Shown here one piece after another: positions 6,571 through 14,893 of a stretch of DNA of 42,997 nt (position 1 is its first letter; each line of letters begins with the position of its first letter). The stretch comes from a virus. The stretch spans positions 1 to 42,997 of the IMG/VR virus record IMGVR_UViG_3300002180_000006. The stretch is one strand, 5' to 3'. The notes under the pieces are model-generated. The model was not told where the DNA came from and searched no databases. It was given only the letters and a program-made list of their open reading frames with translations. The position numbers and the translations under genes are program-made.

Positions 6571-6696
6571 TCATAAGGTCAAGCAAAAATATTTCACCAT
6601 TTTATTTTTACCAGCTATAAACTGATAGTCCAGCATTACTATGTCCACATTTACAGCTATAAACTGATAGTCCAGCATTGCTCTCATCAATACCAC
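6571..6696 (-). CDS. Possible 41-aa peptide encoded by a 42-bp duplication
   Basis: Minus-strand frame from GTG 6694-6696 (or ATG 6685-6687), preceded by ATAGGAG, to TGA at 6571-6573. It reads VVLMRAMLDYQFIAVNVDIV then MLDYQFIAGKNKMVKYFCLTL (given in two parts), so the DNA duplication gives two in-frame copies of MLDYQFIA. It has an RBS and an intact frame through both repeats, but no close promoter and it opposes the late promoter. It could be a chance ORF over operator-like repeats. Confidence 0.3.
   Translation of the reverse strand: MVLMRAMLDYQFIAVNVDIVMLDYQFIAGKNKMVKYFCLTL
6607..6682. repeat. Direct repeat, 26 bp exact, spaced 42 bp
   Basis: CAGCTATAAACTGATAGTCC and the adjoining AGCATT occur at 6612-6637 and again at 6654-6679, each preceded by TTTAC and followed by (A/G)CT. 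TCCAGCAT is the reverse complement of the ATGCTGGA motif scattered through 4.8-5.6 kb, linking the two control regions. Confidence 0.8.
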
Positions 6697-6747
6697 TAAT
6701 ACTCCTATCAAACCCAAACAAATCTGTATCCCGTCATCACTTTTTTA

Positions 6748-6776
6748 TTTACAAAGACTCAAAACTATGATACAAT
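6748..6776 (+). promoter_or_regulatory. Rightward promoter of the terminase/late operon
   Basis: -35 TTTACA (6748-6753), 17-bp spacer, -10 TACAAT (6771-6776), with a second TATAAT 5 bp further. The small terminase ATG is at 6811 after AAAGGA. This is the last promoter seen before a 24-kb run of plus-strand genes. Confidence 0.65.
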
Positions 6777-6810
6777 ATAATTAGAAGATATTATTAGATA
6801 AAGGACGATT

Positions 6811-7314
6811 ATGCAAGATACAAATTGGGACTTGGTACAGTTTAAATACGAATTCTTGGGGTTTTCGTTAGAAGATTTAGCTAGTGAACACTCAATCTCG
6901 TTCGCCGTCTTAGAGTACAATTCCAAAAGCTGGAAACAAATTTCTTTGGGACAGGATACTCTAGTAGACATGAATGATGTTAAGTCTCTTGATGATGTAC
7001 TAGAAAAGTTAAGCACACAAACCATAAATCAAGCACAGGCTTTCCTAATCCTCAAACAAAAGTTTCTTGGTTCAAAGTATGTTGAACTAGAAGCCATACT
7101 CCTCCAAAAAGCAATTTCTTTAGCAGCTAATATAAAAGATGATGATCCACGATCAGCAGCAATACTGAAATCGCTGACTGAGACACTGGTGAACTTAATA
7201 AACCAAAATCCACTACTGAAGTCTAAGGAAGTTGGCGGGGCCAGTGAAGGAGATAAGGTCTGGGAGGTTAGGGTTGTAAGTGCTGAACCAAAACAAGAAA
7301 AGGAAGATGAGTAA
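6811..7314 (+). CDS. Terminase small subunit candidate (167 aa)
   Basis: Called by position: it abuts the large terminase (its stop TAA is at 7312-7314 and the next ATG at 7315) and opens the late operon. The N-terminus (LEDLASEHSISFAVLEYNSK) reads as a helix-turn-helix; the middle is helical, with a C-terminal acidic/basic tail ending KQEKEDE. Small terminases bind the packaging site and regulate the large subunit; in P22-type phages the pac site often lies in this gene. Sequence itself is not diagnostic. Confidence 0.75.
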   Translation: MQDTNWDLVQFKYEFLGFSLEDLASEHSISFAVLEYNSKSWKQISLGQDTLVDMNDVKSLDDVLEKLSTQTINQAQAFLILKQKFLGSKYVELEAILLQKAISLAANIKDDDPRSAAILKSLTETLVNLINQNPLLKSKEVGGASEGDKVWEVRVVSAEPKQEKEDE

Positions 7315-8802
7315 ATGGCGTTGCAGTTACAGATACCTGAGAAACTAACTCCCTTTGTGAGTAAACCTAAGAGGTATAAGGTTGCTTATGGTGGGAGAGG
7401 TGGTGCCAAATCAATGTCCTTTTCGGATATGTTGTCTATGAAGGCTCAAACTGAAGGGGCCTTGGTAGGCTGTTTACGTGAATACCAAAATTCAATTGAA
7501 GACAGCGTTTTTGCGCTTCTCAAATCAGAGATTAATAAACTCAAGATTCCTGGATTTAAACATTACAACAATAAAATAGAACATGCAAACGGTGGTGGAT
7601 TTCGCTTTCGAGGACTTGCAAGGTCTATTGAAGCTATTAAATCCATGTTTGGTTTTAAATACTTTTGGCTAGAAGAGGGTCAGTTTATCTCTGAAGAAAG
7701 TCTCCGAATTTTAACTCCTACCCTCCGGGAAGCAGATTCTGAGCTATGGATCTCCGCCAATCCTATGAGTGAAGCTGACCCCTTCTCCCAGCGATTTATA
7801 GTTCCCTTTCAAAAAGAGTTAGATAAAAATGGCTTTTATGAAGATGACTTACACTATGTTGTAAAAATTAACCATAGTGATAATCCTTGGTTCCCCATTG
7901 AACTTGAAGCTGAAAGACTCAACGACTATCAGTCTCTATCTAGAGCTCTTTATGACCACATCTGGGAAGGTAAATACAATGATTCAGTAGATAATGCTCT
8001 AATAGATGCCAAATGGTTTGATGCATGTATTGATGCTCATATAAAGTTAGGATTTGGACCTTTAGGGGTAAAAATATCTTCACATGACCCCTCTGATGAA
8101 GGAGAAGATTCTAAAGGTTATGCCTTTAGGCATGGTTCTGTGGTTCTTCAGATTGAAGAAAAAGTTACTGGAGATATTAATGAAGGATGTGATTGGGCGA
8201 CTGGACTCGCCATACAAAATGAATCAGATGCCTTTACATGGGATTGTGATGGTGTAGGAATTGGCCTTAACAGGCAAATCAGTAAAGCATTTGGTGGGAA
8301 AAGCATAAGATTGATGCAGTATAAAGGATCTGAAAGTGTTGAGGGTCCAAATTCAATTTATGAACCAATAAATGCTGAAGGATCAGATATATTCTCAGTT
8401 CAGAATCAAAAAACAAATAAAGAAGTCTTTAAAAATCTTAGGGTTCAAAAGTACTTTGAGCTCAGGAATAGAATTTACCGAACTTTTGAAGCAGTTGTAA
8501 AAAAGAAATACCACGATCCGGAAACACTAATATCTTTTTCTTCTGGCATCGTTGAACTTACTAAACTTAGAGCAGAATTATGTAGAATACCAAAGAAACC
8601 TAATGCAAATGGGATGTTGGATTTATACCCAAAAGATGTTATGAAATCTAAGTTTAAAATTGCTTCACCAAACTTAGCGGATTCTGTTAAAATGTTGTGG
8701 AAAGTTCCAAAAGTTATAGTTGTAGGTGGCGCTAGAAGACCACAATCTATTAAACCAATAGGTTCTACTTATAGGGACCAAAAGAGAAGAGCGAGTCATT
8801 AA
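7315..8802 (+). CDS. Terminase large subunit, Sf6 gp2-like (495 aa)
   Basis: Motor and nuclease that packages DNA into the prohead. Walker A GRGGAKS (27-33), Walker B KYFWLEEGQ (115-123), and the RNase H-like nuclease with HDPSDEGEDSKGYA around 257-270 (Asp258) and WDCDGVG around 309-315. The block HDPSD-G-D-KGYA-RHGSVV and the downstream NEG-DWAT-LAI match Shigella phage Sf6 gp2 as remembered. Length equals the family norm. Sf6-type terminases use headful packaging, which predicts circularly permuted, terminally redundant virion DNA. Confidence 0.96.
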   Translation: MALQLQIPEKLTPFVSKPKRYKVAYGGRGGAKSMSFSDMLSMKAQTEGALVGCLREYQNSIEDSVFALLKSEINKLKIPGFKHYNNKIEHANGGGFRFRGLARSIEAIKSMFGFKYFWLEEGQFISEESLRILTPTLREADSELWISANPMSEADPFSQRFIVPFQKELDKNGFYEDDLHYVVKINHSDNPWFPIELEAERLNDYQSLSRALYDHIWEGKYNDSVDNALIDAKWFDACIDAHIKLGFGPLGVKISSHDPSDEGEDSKGYAFRHGSVVLQIEEKVTGDINEGCDWATGLAIQNESDAFTWDCDGVGIGLNRQISKAFGGKSIRLMQYKGSESVEGPNSIYEPINAEGSDIFSVQNQKTNKEVFKNLRVQKYFELRNRIYRTFEAVVKKKYHDPETLISFSSGIVELTKLRAELCRIPKKPNANGMLDLYPKDVMKSKFKIASPNLADSVKMLWKVPKVIVVGGARRPQSIKPIGSTYRDQKRRASH

Positions 8803-10949
8803 TGGCACTTGAACTAAAACAACTTAAACAAATGCATGAAAAAGCTTATGTAGCTAATCAGATTCCCAGAGAACGATCTTCTAATGATTTGGTATTTTAC
8901 TGGGTAACACAATGGGATGATGAAGTTCTTCAGTCTTCTCAATTAGCATATCGTGGTGAATTTGATGTATTACGTAAAGCTGGAAGGCAGATTTTATCAG
9001 ATCTTGCCTCAAACCCTGTTCAAGTAGATTTTACTCCTCTAAATGAAACTAGACAAGATTCAGCAGAACTGGCAGATGGTTTATATAGATCTGGTCTTCA
9101 AAAAAATACCTCTATAGAAGCGTTTGAGAATGCTGAAACAGAGAATGTAGTTTGTGGGATAGGAGCTTGGTTACTCTATACAAAGTATGAAAGTCAAAAT
9201 GTTGACAATGATAAACAAGTAATACTTCGTAAACCCATTTTTGAGGCTAACAATACAGTATACTGGGATCCAAATTCAAAACTTTTAGATAAGTCTGATG
9301 CGAAGTATTGTTCAGTTTTAACAGCATATACAGAAGAAGGTTATAAAAATTTAGTTGAAGAACTTACTGGAGAAGAACTTGAGAGTATAAATGTAGAATC
9401 TTTTAAACTACCTGAGCATTCCTATACATTTCCATGGCTAGGGGGAGAAGGTAAAAAGATTTATATAACAAGCTTCTATCATGTAGAAGAGATTGATGAT
9501 GTCATTCTTACAATGGAGGATCCGTTTGGTGAAACTCTTGATTTACAAGAATCTGATCTAATGGGCATAATGGATGATATGCTTGATGGGGGTTATTCAA
9601 TAGTTTCTGAAAGAAAAATCAAAAGAAATGTTGTTACAAAATATATAGCTTCTGGAGCAGAAGTGCTTAAAGAAGAAAGAATAGCGGGTCAATATATTCC
9701 AGTTATACCTTGTTATGGAGAACATGCAGTAGTTGAAGGAGAAGAATACTGGGAAGGTATAACAAGACTCGCCAAAGATCCACAACGTTTAAGAAACTTT
9801 GCTTTTTCTTATATGGGTGATATACTTTCAAGATCACCGCGTCAAAAACCTTTGTTCTGGCCAGAGCAACTCCAAGGATTTGAAGATATGTATTCCGAGA
9901 GTGGTATTGATAATGCATACCCATATTTACTCTTAAATAGGAAGACAGCAGATGGTGAAGAGTTACCATCAACTCCAATAGGAATTATGCCAGAACAACC
10001 TATGCCCACTGCTCTTCCTTTGGTACTGGGTTTAACTAAAGAAGCAGTTACTGATGTAGCTAATCCTGGTGTTCCTGATAAGGTTGCTGAACCAGATATT
10101 TCAGGAAAAGCTGTTCAAAAGTTGGAAGCTAGAATTGAACGCCAGTCTATGAGATTTCAAATTCATATGAAGCACGCGAAACGCAGGGATGGTGAAGTCT
10201 GGATTTCCATGGCATCTGAAGTTATAGATACTCCTAGAAAAGTTATGGTTGAGTTAGCTGATGGTACCAAAAAAGAAACTCAGGTAATGGATACTATAGT
10301 AGATAAAGAAACCGGTGACCTTATTACTGTTAATGACTTACGAAGAGCTGAGTTTGAGGTTTTTTCTAAAATAGGTCCAAGCTATTCAAGTCAAAAAGAA
10401 CAAACAATTGACAGGTTAGAAACAATGATGGTTTTAATGGACCCACAAGATCCTGTAAGAAAAGCTCTACAACTTAAAATACTTGCTCTTACTGATGGTG
10501 TTGAGTTTGATGATATTAGAGATTATGTAAATAAACAATTAATGATAATGGGTATTAGGAAGCCACAAACACCAGAAGATGAAGCCTTCATGAAACAATC
10601 ACAAGAAAAACCAAAAGAGCCTGATGCTGCTACAATGATAGCTATTGCGGAAAATAAGAAAGGGGATGCTGATCTACTTGAACAAAAACGTAAAGGCATT
10701 GAGATGCAGTTAAATGCACAAAATGATGAGAGACAAGCAGCTATTGATGCTTTTAATGCTGAGACAAAACGAATGGATATTTTAGCAGATATAAGGGAAA
10801 CTAATGCAAAAATTGATATGACAAGTATAGAAGCTTTTGGTAAACAAGTTGATAATGCTACTAAACTCATTGATTTAAAAAGTATAACTAAAAGAATAAA
10901 TAATGGATCCCATGAGAGTAGGGGTAGACAACAGAAGCAAACTGGTTAA
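8802..10949 (+). CDS. Portal protein, P22 gp1-like (715 aa)
   Basis: Forms the dodecameric portal at one vertex, through which DNA enters and leaves. Start overlaps the terminase stop by 1 bp (TAATG). Recognisable P22 gp1 blocks include VTQWDDEVLQSSQLAYRGEFD near 33-53 (split reading), WDPNSKLLDKSDAKYC near 158-173, FPWLGGEG, RLRNFAFSYMGDI, PRQKPLFWPEQLQGFE and RDYVNKQLMIMGIRKPQTPE. Length is close to the 725 aa of P22. The C-terminal 100 residues are a charged helix (barrel-like), as in P22. Confidence 0.96.
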   Translation: MALELKQLKQMHEKAYVANQIPRERSSNDLVFYWVTQWDDEVLQSSQLAYRGEFDVLRKAGRQILSDLASNPVQVDFTPLNETRQDSAELADGLYRSGLQKNTSIEAFENAETENVVCGIGAWLLYTKYESQNVDNDKQVILRKPIFEANNTVYWDPNSKLLDKSDAKYCSVLTAYTEEGYKNLVEELTGEELESINVESFKLPEHSYTFPWLGGEGKKIYITSFYHVEEIDDVILTMEDPFGETLDLQESDLMGIMDDMLDGGYSIVSERKIKRNVVTKYIASGAEVLKEERIAGQYIPVIPCYGEHAVVEGEEYWEGITRLAKDPQRLRNFAFSYMGDILSRSPRQKPLFWPEQLQGFEDMYSESGIDNAYPYLLLNRKTADGEELPSTPIGIMPEQPMPTALPLVLGLTKEAVTDVANPGVPDKVAEPDISGKAVQKLEARIERQSMRFQIHMKHAKRRDGEVWISMASEVIDTPRKVMVELADGTKKETQVMDTIVDKETGDLITVNDLRRAEFEVFSKIGPSYSSQKEQTIDRLETMMVLMDPQDPVRKALQLKILALTDGVEFDDIRDYVNKQLMIMGIRKPQTPEDEAFMKQSQEKPKEPDAATMIAIAENKKGDADLLEQKRKGIEMQLNAQNDERQAAIDAFNAETKRMDILADIRETNAKIDMTSIEAFGKQVDNATKLIDLKSITKRINNGSHESRGRQQKQTG

Positions 10950-10953
10950 AATG

Positions 10954-10981
10954 CAAGTACTTGTGCTTTCACAAGGTACCT
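10954..10981 (+). terminator. Weak intercistronic hairpin between portal and scaffold genes
   Basis: GTACTTGTG and CACAAGGTAC pair with one bulged G around a CTTT loop; there is no T-run. More likely a processing or attenuation stem than a full terminator. The following AAGGAGG serves the scaffold gene. Confidence 0.35.
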
Positions 10982-11000
10982 TACATCAAGGAGGAATATG

Positions 11001-11993
11001 ATGGTTGAAAGTAATCTGGATGACACAGTTGTTGATGGCATAGTTATTGATGACACAGTTGTTGATGACACAGTTGTTGATGACACAGTTGTTGATGACA
11101 CAGTTGTTGATGATACAGTTGTTGATGACACAGTTGTTGATGACACAGTTGTTGATGACACAGCTGATTGGATGAAGGAGGATGATGACCAGACATTATC
11201 TGATAGTATGCCTGTTAGTGCACACATACGTGCAAAACGTAAGCTAAAGGGGAAAATCGAGGATAGAGATGCTGAGATTGAGAAACTCAAGAAGGAAAAT
11301 GAAGGCCTTAAAAAACAAGGTTCAGCAACTCCTATTCGAGATAAAATCCTGGTAAGACCTAAACAGGATGAATTTGAATCCTTTGAGGCTTACCAAACTG
11401 CTCTGGATGAGTATGAAGACAAACGACTTGATTCTAAAATTTCTGTTATACATGGGCAAAATCAACTTCGTGATACACAAGCGAAGGCAATTAAAAAACT
11501 TAATTCAGCAGTAGACGACCATTATCTACGGGCTGATAAGTTGATTAAAGACAGTGGTATTTCAGCAGAAACTTATAAACAAGCGGATGAGATAGTAAGA
11601 AGTGCCATAGAGGCAATTAGGCCAGGGCAGGGCAACATAGTCGTTGATCAAATAATTTCTCTCTTAGGGAAAGGCTCTGAGAAAGTTATATATAAACTAG
11701 GAAGGAGCAATGCTCTTAGGGGTGAATTAATAACTCTTCTTTCAGAAGACCCCCATGGTTTGAGAGCAACTGCTTTCTTAGGTGAACAGAAAGCAAAACT
11801 ATTAAGTACCACAAAAAGAAGATCAACTGCACCTGCACCTGCAAATGAATTAAATGGAGACGCTTCTTCTTCTAATAAAGAGCGAGTTTTCAAAAAGAAG
11901 TATGATAATGCTCACTCTAAAGGCAATTCTCAAGCTGCCTATAATGCTAAAAAAGAGGCAAAAGCTGCAGGTATTAATACTTCTAAGTGGTAG
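11001..11993 (+). CDS. Scaffolding protein candidate with acidic DDTVV repeats (330 aa)
   Basis: Position between portal and coat, length near the 303 aa of P22 gp8, and charged helical content point to the scaffold. Two ATGs lie side by side (10998 and 11001); the second has the better 7-nt spacing from AAGGAGG. Residues about 6-55 are roughly ten units of DDTVV, giving a very acidic start. A coiled coil follows (RKLKGKIEDRDAEIEKLKKE), then an ordered-looking middle and a basic C-terminus (KKEAKAAGINTSKW), as expected for a coat-binding tail in P22 scaffold. Function is inferred from synteny. Confidence 0.75.
   Translation: MVESNLDDTVVDGIVIDDTVVDDTVVDDTVVDDTVVDDTVVDDTVVDDTVVDDTADWMKEDDDQTLSDSMPVSAHIRAKRKLKGKIEDRDAEIEKLKKENEGLKKQGSATPIRDKILVRPKQDEFESFEAYQTALDEYEDKRLDSKISVIHGQNQLRDTQAKAIKKLNSAVDDHYLRADKLIKDSGISAETYKQADEIVRSAIEAIRPGQGNIVVDQIISLLGKGSEKVIYKLGRSNALRGELITLLSEDPHGLRATAFLGEQKAKLLSTTKRRSTAPAPANELNGDASSSNKERVFKKKYDNAHSKGNSQAAYNAKKEAKAAGINTSKW
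11019..11166 (+). repeat. In-frame 15-bp tandem repeat in the scaffold gene
   Basis: About ten units of GATGACACAGTTGTT, seven of them almost identical at DNA level (one has GATGATACAG). The second unit is degenerate (DGIVI). Near identity including third codon positions means recent expansion. Confidence 0.9.
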
Positions 11994-12008
11994 AAAGGAA
12001 TATAAATT

Positions 12009-13286
12009 ATGGCTTCCTCAACAGGTAAAGTCGCTGAAGTAATGTTTGAAAAATTTAAGGATACTTATGAACACCAACTATCTCTCCTTGATTTAGTTGA
12101 TTTTCATGAACCAAACCAGAGTATGATGCAGAATGCCAGTAATGTGATTTGGTATCCTGTACAACAGCATGCCCCTGTAATTGCAGGTTGGGATCTTACA
12201 GGTCTCGAAACCGGAATCATAGAAGAAACTTATCCAGCTGTTCTTGGAACTCCTAACAACGATTTTGTACAGATGAGAGCAGATGATTTAAGGAGTATGC
12301 GTTTCTGGGAACGTCGAGCTGAAACATCGGGCAAACGCCAAGCTACTGAGTTGAACTCAGATATTGCAAGTGCAATTGCTACTCAAGCTGCTATGTTTTA
12401 TAGATCTAATGCAACAAGTGGTTATGAGTTCATTGCTGAAGCCCAAGCAATGATGAATGAACGACAAGCTAATCAATCTAGTAGGTTTTTCTGTATTAAT
12501 GACAGAGATAACCTCATTTTTGGAAGTGATTTAGCTGCTCGTCAAACTGTTCAAGGTAGACCTGCAGAAACTTGGAAAACAGGACAAATTGGGAAAAATG
12601 TAGCTGAATTCGATGTTTATGTCGGCTCTTTTCTGCCCAATATTACAGGGGGCGCTGATCCAGCTGTAACAATTACAGGTGATCAACTTTTTGTACCTTC
12701 AGGTGGTTCTGTAAATGCTACTACACGAGTTGTAACAAATGTTGATTATCGTGAAGCAGATTTGGTAGTTAATAACTCTGCCCTTCTTACGGTTGGAGAT
12801 AAATTTACTATCCAAAATGCTGCAGTCGACATTGAGTCAATCGGCCTCGCAGATAAAATTTCTACAGGTCAAGCAATGATTTTCACAGTAATTGAGTTAA
12901 CAGATGCAACTCATATTAAAATTTACCCAAAACCAATTGCAGCAGATCAAGCAGGGATTACAACGCTTGAAGCAGCTTATGCTAATATTGATACAGCTAT
13001 TCTTGATGCAGCTACTATTACTCGTATTAATATTGATGCTACCAAAAAGACCAATCTCTTTTGGGATCGGGATGCTGTTGAAGTAATTGGTGGTACAATT
13101 CCTGGTGAGCTCTTTAAACAGTATGATGGTATGAGAGTTATTACAGATACTATGTCAAATGGTCTTACACTTTATATGGTTTATGATGGTGATATTTCTA
13201 CTATGAATTTCCGGTTCAGACTATTTACTTGGTATGGAATTACTGTTAACAATCCTGGGAATTGTGGTGTTGCAGTTTCTTTCTAA
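12009..13286 (+). CDS. Major capsid protein, P22 coat-like (425 aa)
   Basis: Builds the icosahedral shell. It follows the P22 gp5 pattern closely: SNVIWYPVQQ near 47-56, GWDLTGLETGI, NNDFVQMRADDLR near 88-100, an inserted beta-domain in the middle, then THIKIYPKPIAADQ, AYANIDTAILDAATI, KKTNLFWDRDAVEVIGG and a C-terminal RLFTWYGITVNNPGNCGVAV. Length 425 versus 430 in P22. RBS GAAAGGAATA upstream of ATG. A stable hairpin follows the stop, as often seen after highly expressed coat genes. Confidence 0.96.
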   Translation: MASSTGKVAEVMFEKFKDTYEHQLSLLDLVDFHEPNQSMMQNASNVIWYPVQQHAPVIAGWDLTGLETGIIEETYPAVLGTPNNDFVQMRADDLRSMRFWERRAETSGKRQATELNSDIASAIATQAAMFYRSNATSGYEFIAEAQAMMNERQANQSSRFFCINDRDNLIFGSDLAARQTVQGRPAETWKTGQIGKNVAEFDVYVGSFLPNITGGADPAVTITGDQLFVPSGGSVNATTRVVTNVDYREADLVVNNSALLTVGDKFTIQNAAVDIESIGLADKISTGQAMIFTVIELTDATHIKIYPKPIAADQAGITTLEAAYANIDTAILDAATITRINIDATKKTNLFWDRDAVEVIGGTIPGELFKQYDGMRVITDTMSNGLTLYMVYDGDISTMNFRFRLFTWYGITVNNPGNCGVAVSF

Positions 13287-13316
13287 ATTTAACCTTTAAA
13301 TAAGGTATAAAAACCT

Positions 13317-13344
13317 TTGGGCAGGACTTAAAAGTCCTGCCCAA
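13317..13344 (+). terminator. GC-rich hairpin after the coat gene
   Basis: Perfect 13-bp stem TTGGGCAGGACTT / AAGTCCTGCCCAA with a 2-nt minimal loop. No T-run follows, so it is probably an mRNA-stabilising stem or partial terminator that separates coat from distal late genes. In AT-rich DNA this stem stands out. Confidence 0.7.
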
Positions 13345-13364
13345 TGAATAAGGAGAAATTAAAA

Positions 13365-13733
13365 ATGGCAAATGCTAAATTTCTTGAATTTGTGCATCAT
13401 AATTTGGTAACAGAAAATGAGGCAGATCTTACTTCAACTGTTGCTGCTGATGTACTTGTTATTCCGACTTCTCAACCTTATGTTTCTAAGACGACAGGTG
13501 CTGATGCTGAAGCTCTTACTCTGGCAAATGGTGAACCAGGGCAGATTTTGGTTGTTAATCTTGTAACAGATGGTGGAGGAACAGGAACACTTACCCCGGC
13601 TACTTCAACAGGATGGGCAACTATTGCTTTTGCTGATGCTGGTGATCAAGCTGTGTTACTATATGTTAATGATACAATGGGTTGGATTATTTTGAGTACA
13701 TTTGGTTTAACTGCTCAACCAACTGTTGCTTAA
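13365..13733 (+). CDS. Small beta-rich virion protein, decoration or head-fibre candidate (122 aa)
   Basis: Start set at ATG 13365 because AATAAGGAG lies 7 nt upstream; an in-frame ATG at 13344 overlaps the hairpin. The product starts MANAKFLEFVHHNLVTENEA and is rich in Thr, Ala, Val and Gly (GEPGQILVVNLVTDGGGTGT), like single-domain beta-sandwich proteins encoded directly after coat genes. No family recognised with certainty; role in the capsid exterior is inferred from position. Confidence 0.7.
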   Translation: MANAKFLEFVHHNLVTENEADLTSTVAADVLVIPTSQPYVSKTTGADAEALTLANGEPGQILVVNLVTDGGGTGTLTPATSTGWATIAFADAGDQAVLLYVNDTMGWIILSTFGLTAQPTVA

Positions 13734-13785
13734 CATTCTACCTGGTAAGTTTAATAACTTGCTATGAACAAGGAGAATAAAAACT

Positions 13786-14667
13786 ATGGCAAAAGATTTT
13801 TATCATACAGGTTTAAAAACCTCTAGAAGTCAACTTAAAGGTTTGGTGGATATGCAAAATCCATCTGATAAAATTTATGTTGCTCCTTGGGGATCTAATG
13901 GGTATGATGGGGCTAATTGGGAAAAACCTCTTTATACAATTGTTGAAGCAATCAGAAGAAATAATTTAGCAATTGACTGGAGTGCAAGTCCATGGGCTCC
14001 AAATTGGGAAATTCATATTGCTCCAGGAAAATATACAGATGCTATAACATCTATGCCTTATGGTTCTGCATTAATTGGTCATGGAGATGCTTTTGATGCG
14101 GATGGTGAACGTAGTGTTCGTATTAAACCTGCTTCTGGTGGTGCAATTGCTTGTACTTCTATTATTAATACAGCAATGGTTAATCTTAATATTCAAGTAG
14201 CTGATGCTTCTAAAATTATTGAAGCAACTAATTTCAATAATAATCAGATGATTCATTGTTCTATCCAAGGTCCACCTGAAGCTACTACAGCTACTTGTGG
14301 TTTGAGTCTTACAGATGCTGTTTCAAATCTTATCCGTGATTGTCAGTTCTATTATATGGATTGTGGCATAGATTGGACTGCTGGTGGCGGTCCCACTTCT
14401 GTAAGAAATTGGATTGACCGCAATGTTTTTTCTTTTATTTCTGAAGCAGGTATCAGATTCCATTCAACTACTGTTTGCCCTTCAACTATGATTACCGAGA
14501 ATTTTATTGATGGTGGTTCAGGTACTCTGGCAATTGGAATTGATATTAATATGGGTACTCCTACTGTTAGTTGTTATCGTAATACTATTTCAGCTACAGA
14601 CGGTATTGAAGGTGATACTACCGGCAATTTCATTGGTGGCAATTACTGTAATGGAGTATTAGAATAA
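13786..14667 (+). CDS. Right-handed beta-helix protein (293 aa)
   Basis: Starts MAKDFYHTGLKTSRSQLKGL after CAAGGAGAATAAAAACT. From residue about 30 (KIYVAPWGSNGYDGANWEKP) it shows the pattern of pectate-lyase-like parallel beta-helices: IHIAPGKYTD, then repeated strands with Asn and Gly at turns (NNQMIHCSIQGP, NLIRDCQFYYMDCGI, RNVFSFISEAGIRF, ITENFIDGG, CYRNTISATDGIEG). Such proteins serve as spikes, fibres or polysaccharide-binding heads. Placement between coat and neck genes suggests a head-attached fibre. Catalytic residues cannot be assigned. Confidence 0.75.
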   Translation: MAKDFYHTGLKTSRSQLKGLVDMQNPSDKIYVAPWGSNGYDGANWEKPLYTIVEAIRRNNLAIDWSASPWAPNWEIHIAPGKYTDAITSMPYGSALIGHGDAFDADGERSVRIKPASGGAIACTSIINTAMVNLNIQVADASKIIEATNFNNNQMIHCSIQGPPEATTATCGLSLTDAVSNLIRDCQFYYMDCGIDWTAGGGPTSVRNWIDRNVFSFISEAGIRFHSTTVCPSTMITENFIDGGSGTLAIGIDINMGTPTVSCYRNTISATDGIEGDTTGNFIGGNYCNGVLE

Positions 14668-14668
14668 A

Positions 14669-14845
14669 ATGGCAGATAACCTCAATGTTTATAAGTATTG
14701 TGAACGTTGTAAGGGAACAGGAGAAGTTGTTTCAAATCAACCTCCGCAAGAAGGACTTTATACACCAGTAATGGTTACTTGCAATCGCTGTGATGGTGAA
14801 GGAAAACATTTATGGGGAATTATGTTAGAAGAGGAAGATGAATAA
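14669..14845 (+). CDS. DnaJ-type zinc-finger mini-protein (58 aa)
   Basis: A short gene starting 1 bp after the previous stop. The product starts MADNLNVYKYCERCKGTGEV and has two CxxCxGxG elements, CERCKGTG (11-18) and CNRCDGEG (38-45), the paired signature of the DnaJ central zinc domain. The end is acidic (LEEEDE). Small proteins with this pair occur among phage structural genes; a chaperone-like or assembly role is only a guess. Followed by a hairpin. Confidence 0.8.
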   Translation: MADNLNVYKYCERCKGTGEVVSNQPPQEGLYTPVMVTCNRCDGEGKHLWGIMLEEEDE

Positions 14846-14856
14846 CCTTTTAATTT

Positions 14857-14880
14857 AAGGGGAGCATTTTTGCTCCCCTT
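14857..14880 (+). terminator. 10-bp perfect hairpin after the zinc-finger gene
   Basis: AAGGGGAGCA-TTTT-TGCTCCCCTT, with no long T-run after it. The next gene's RBS (AGGAG) starts right after the stem. Likely a partial terminator or mRNA processing signal in the late operon. It shows that an ATG at 14870 in the loop is not the start of the next gene. Confidence 0.7.
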
Positions 14881-14893
14881 AGGAGTAGTAATT

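Noticed and set aside
10946-11290. Antisense ORF with VSSTT repeats opposite the scaffold gene
   Set aside because: It only mirrors the 15-bp DDTVV repeat in another frame; no RBS or promoter.
14382-14389. E. coli Chi sequence GCTGGTGG
   Set aside because: Single occurrence noticed inside a coding frame; expected by chance and host unknown.
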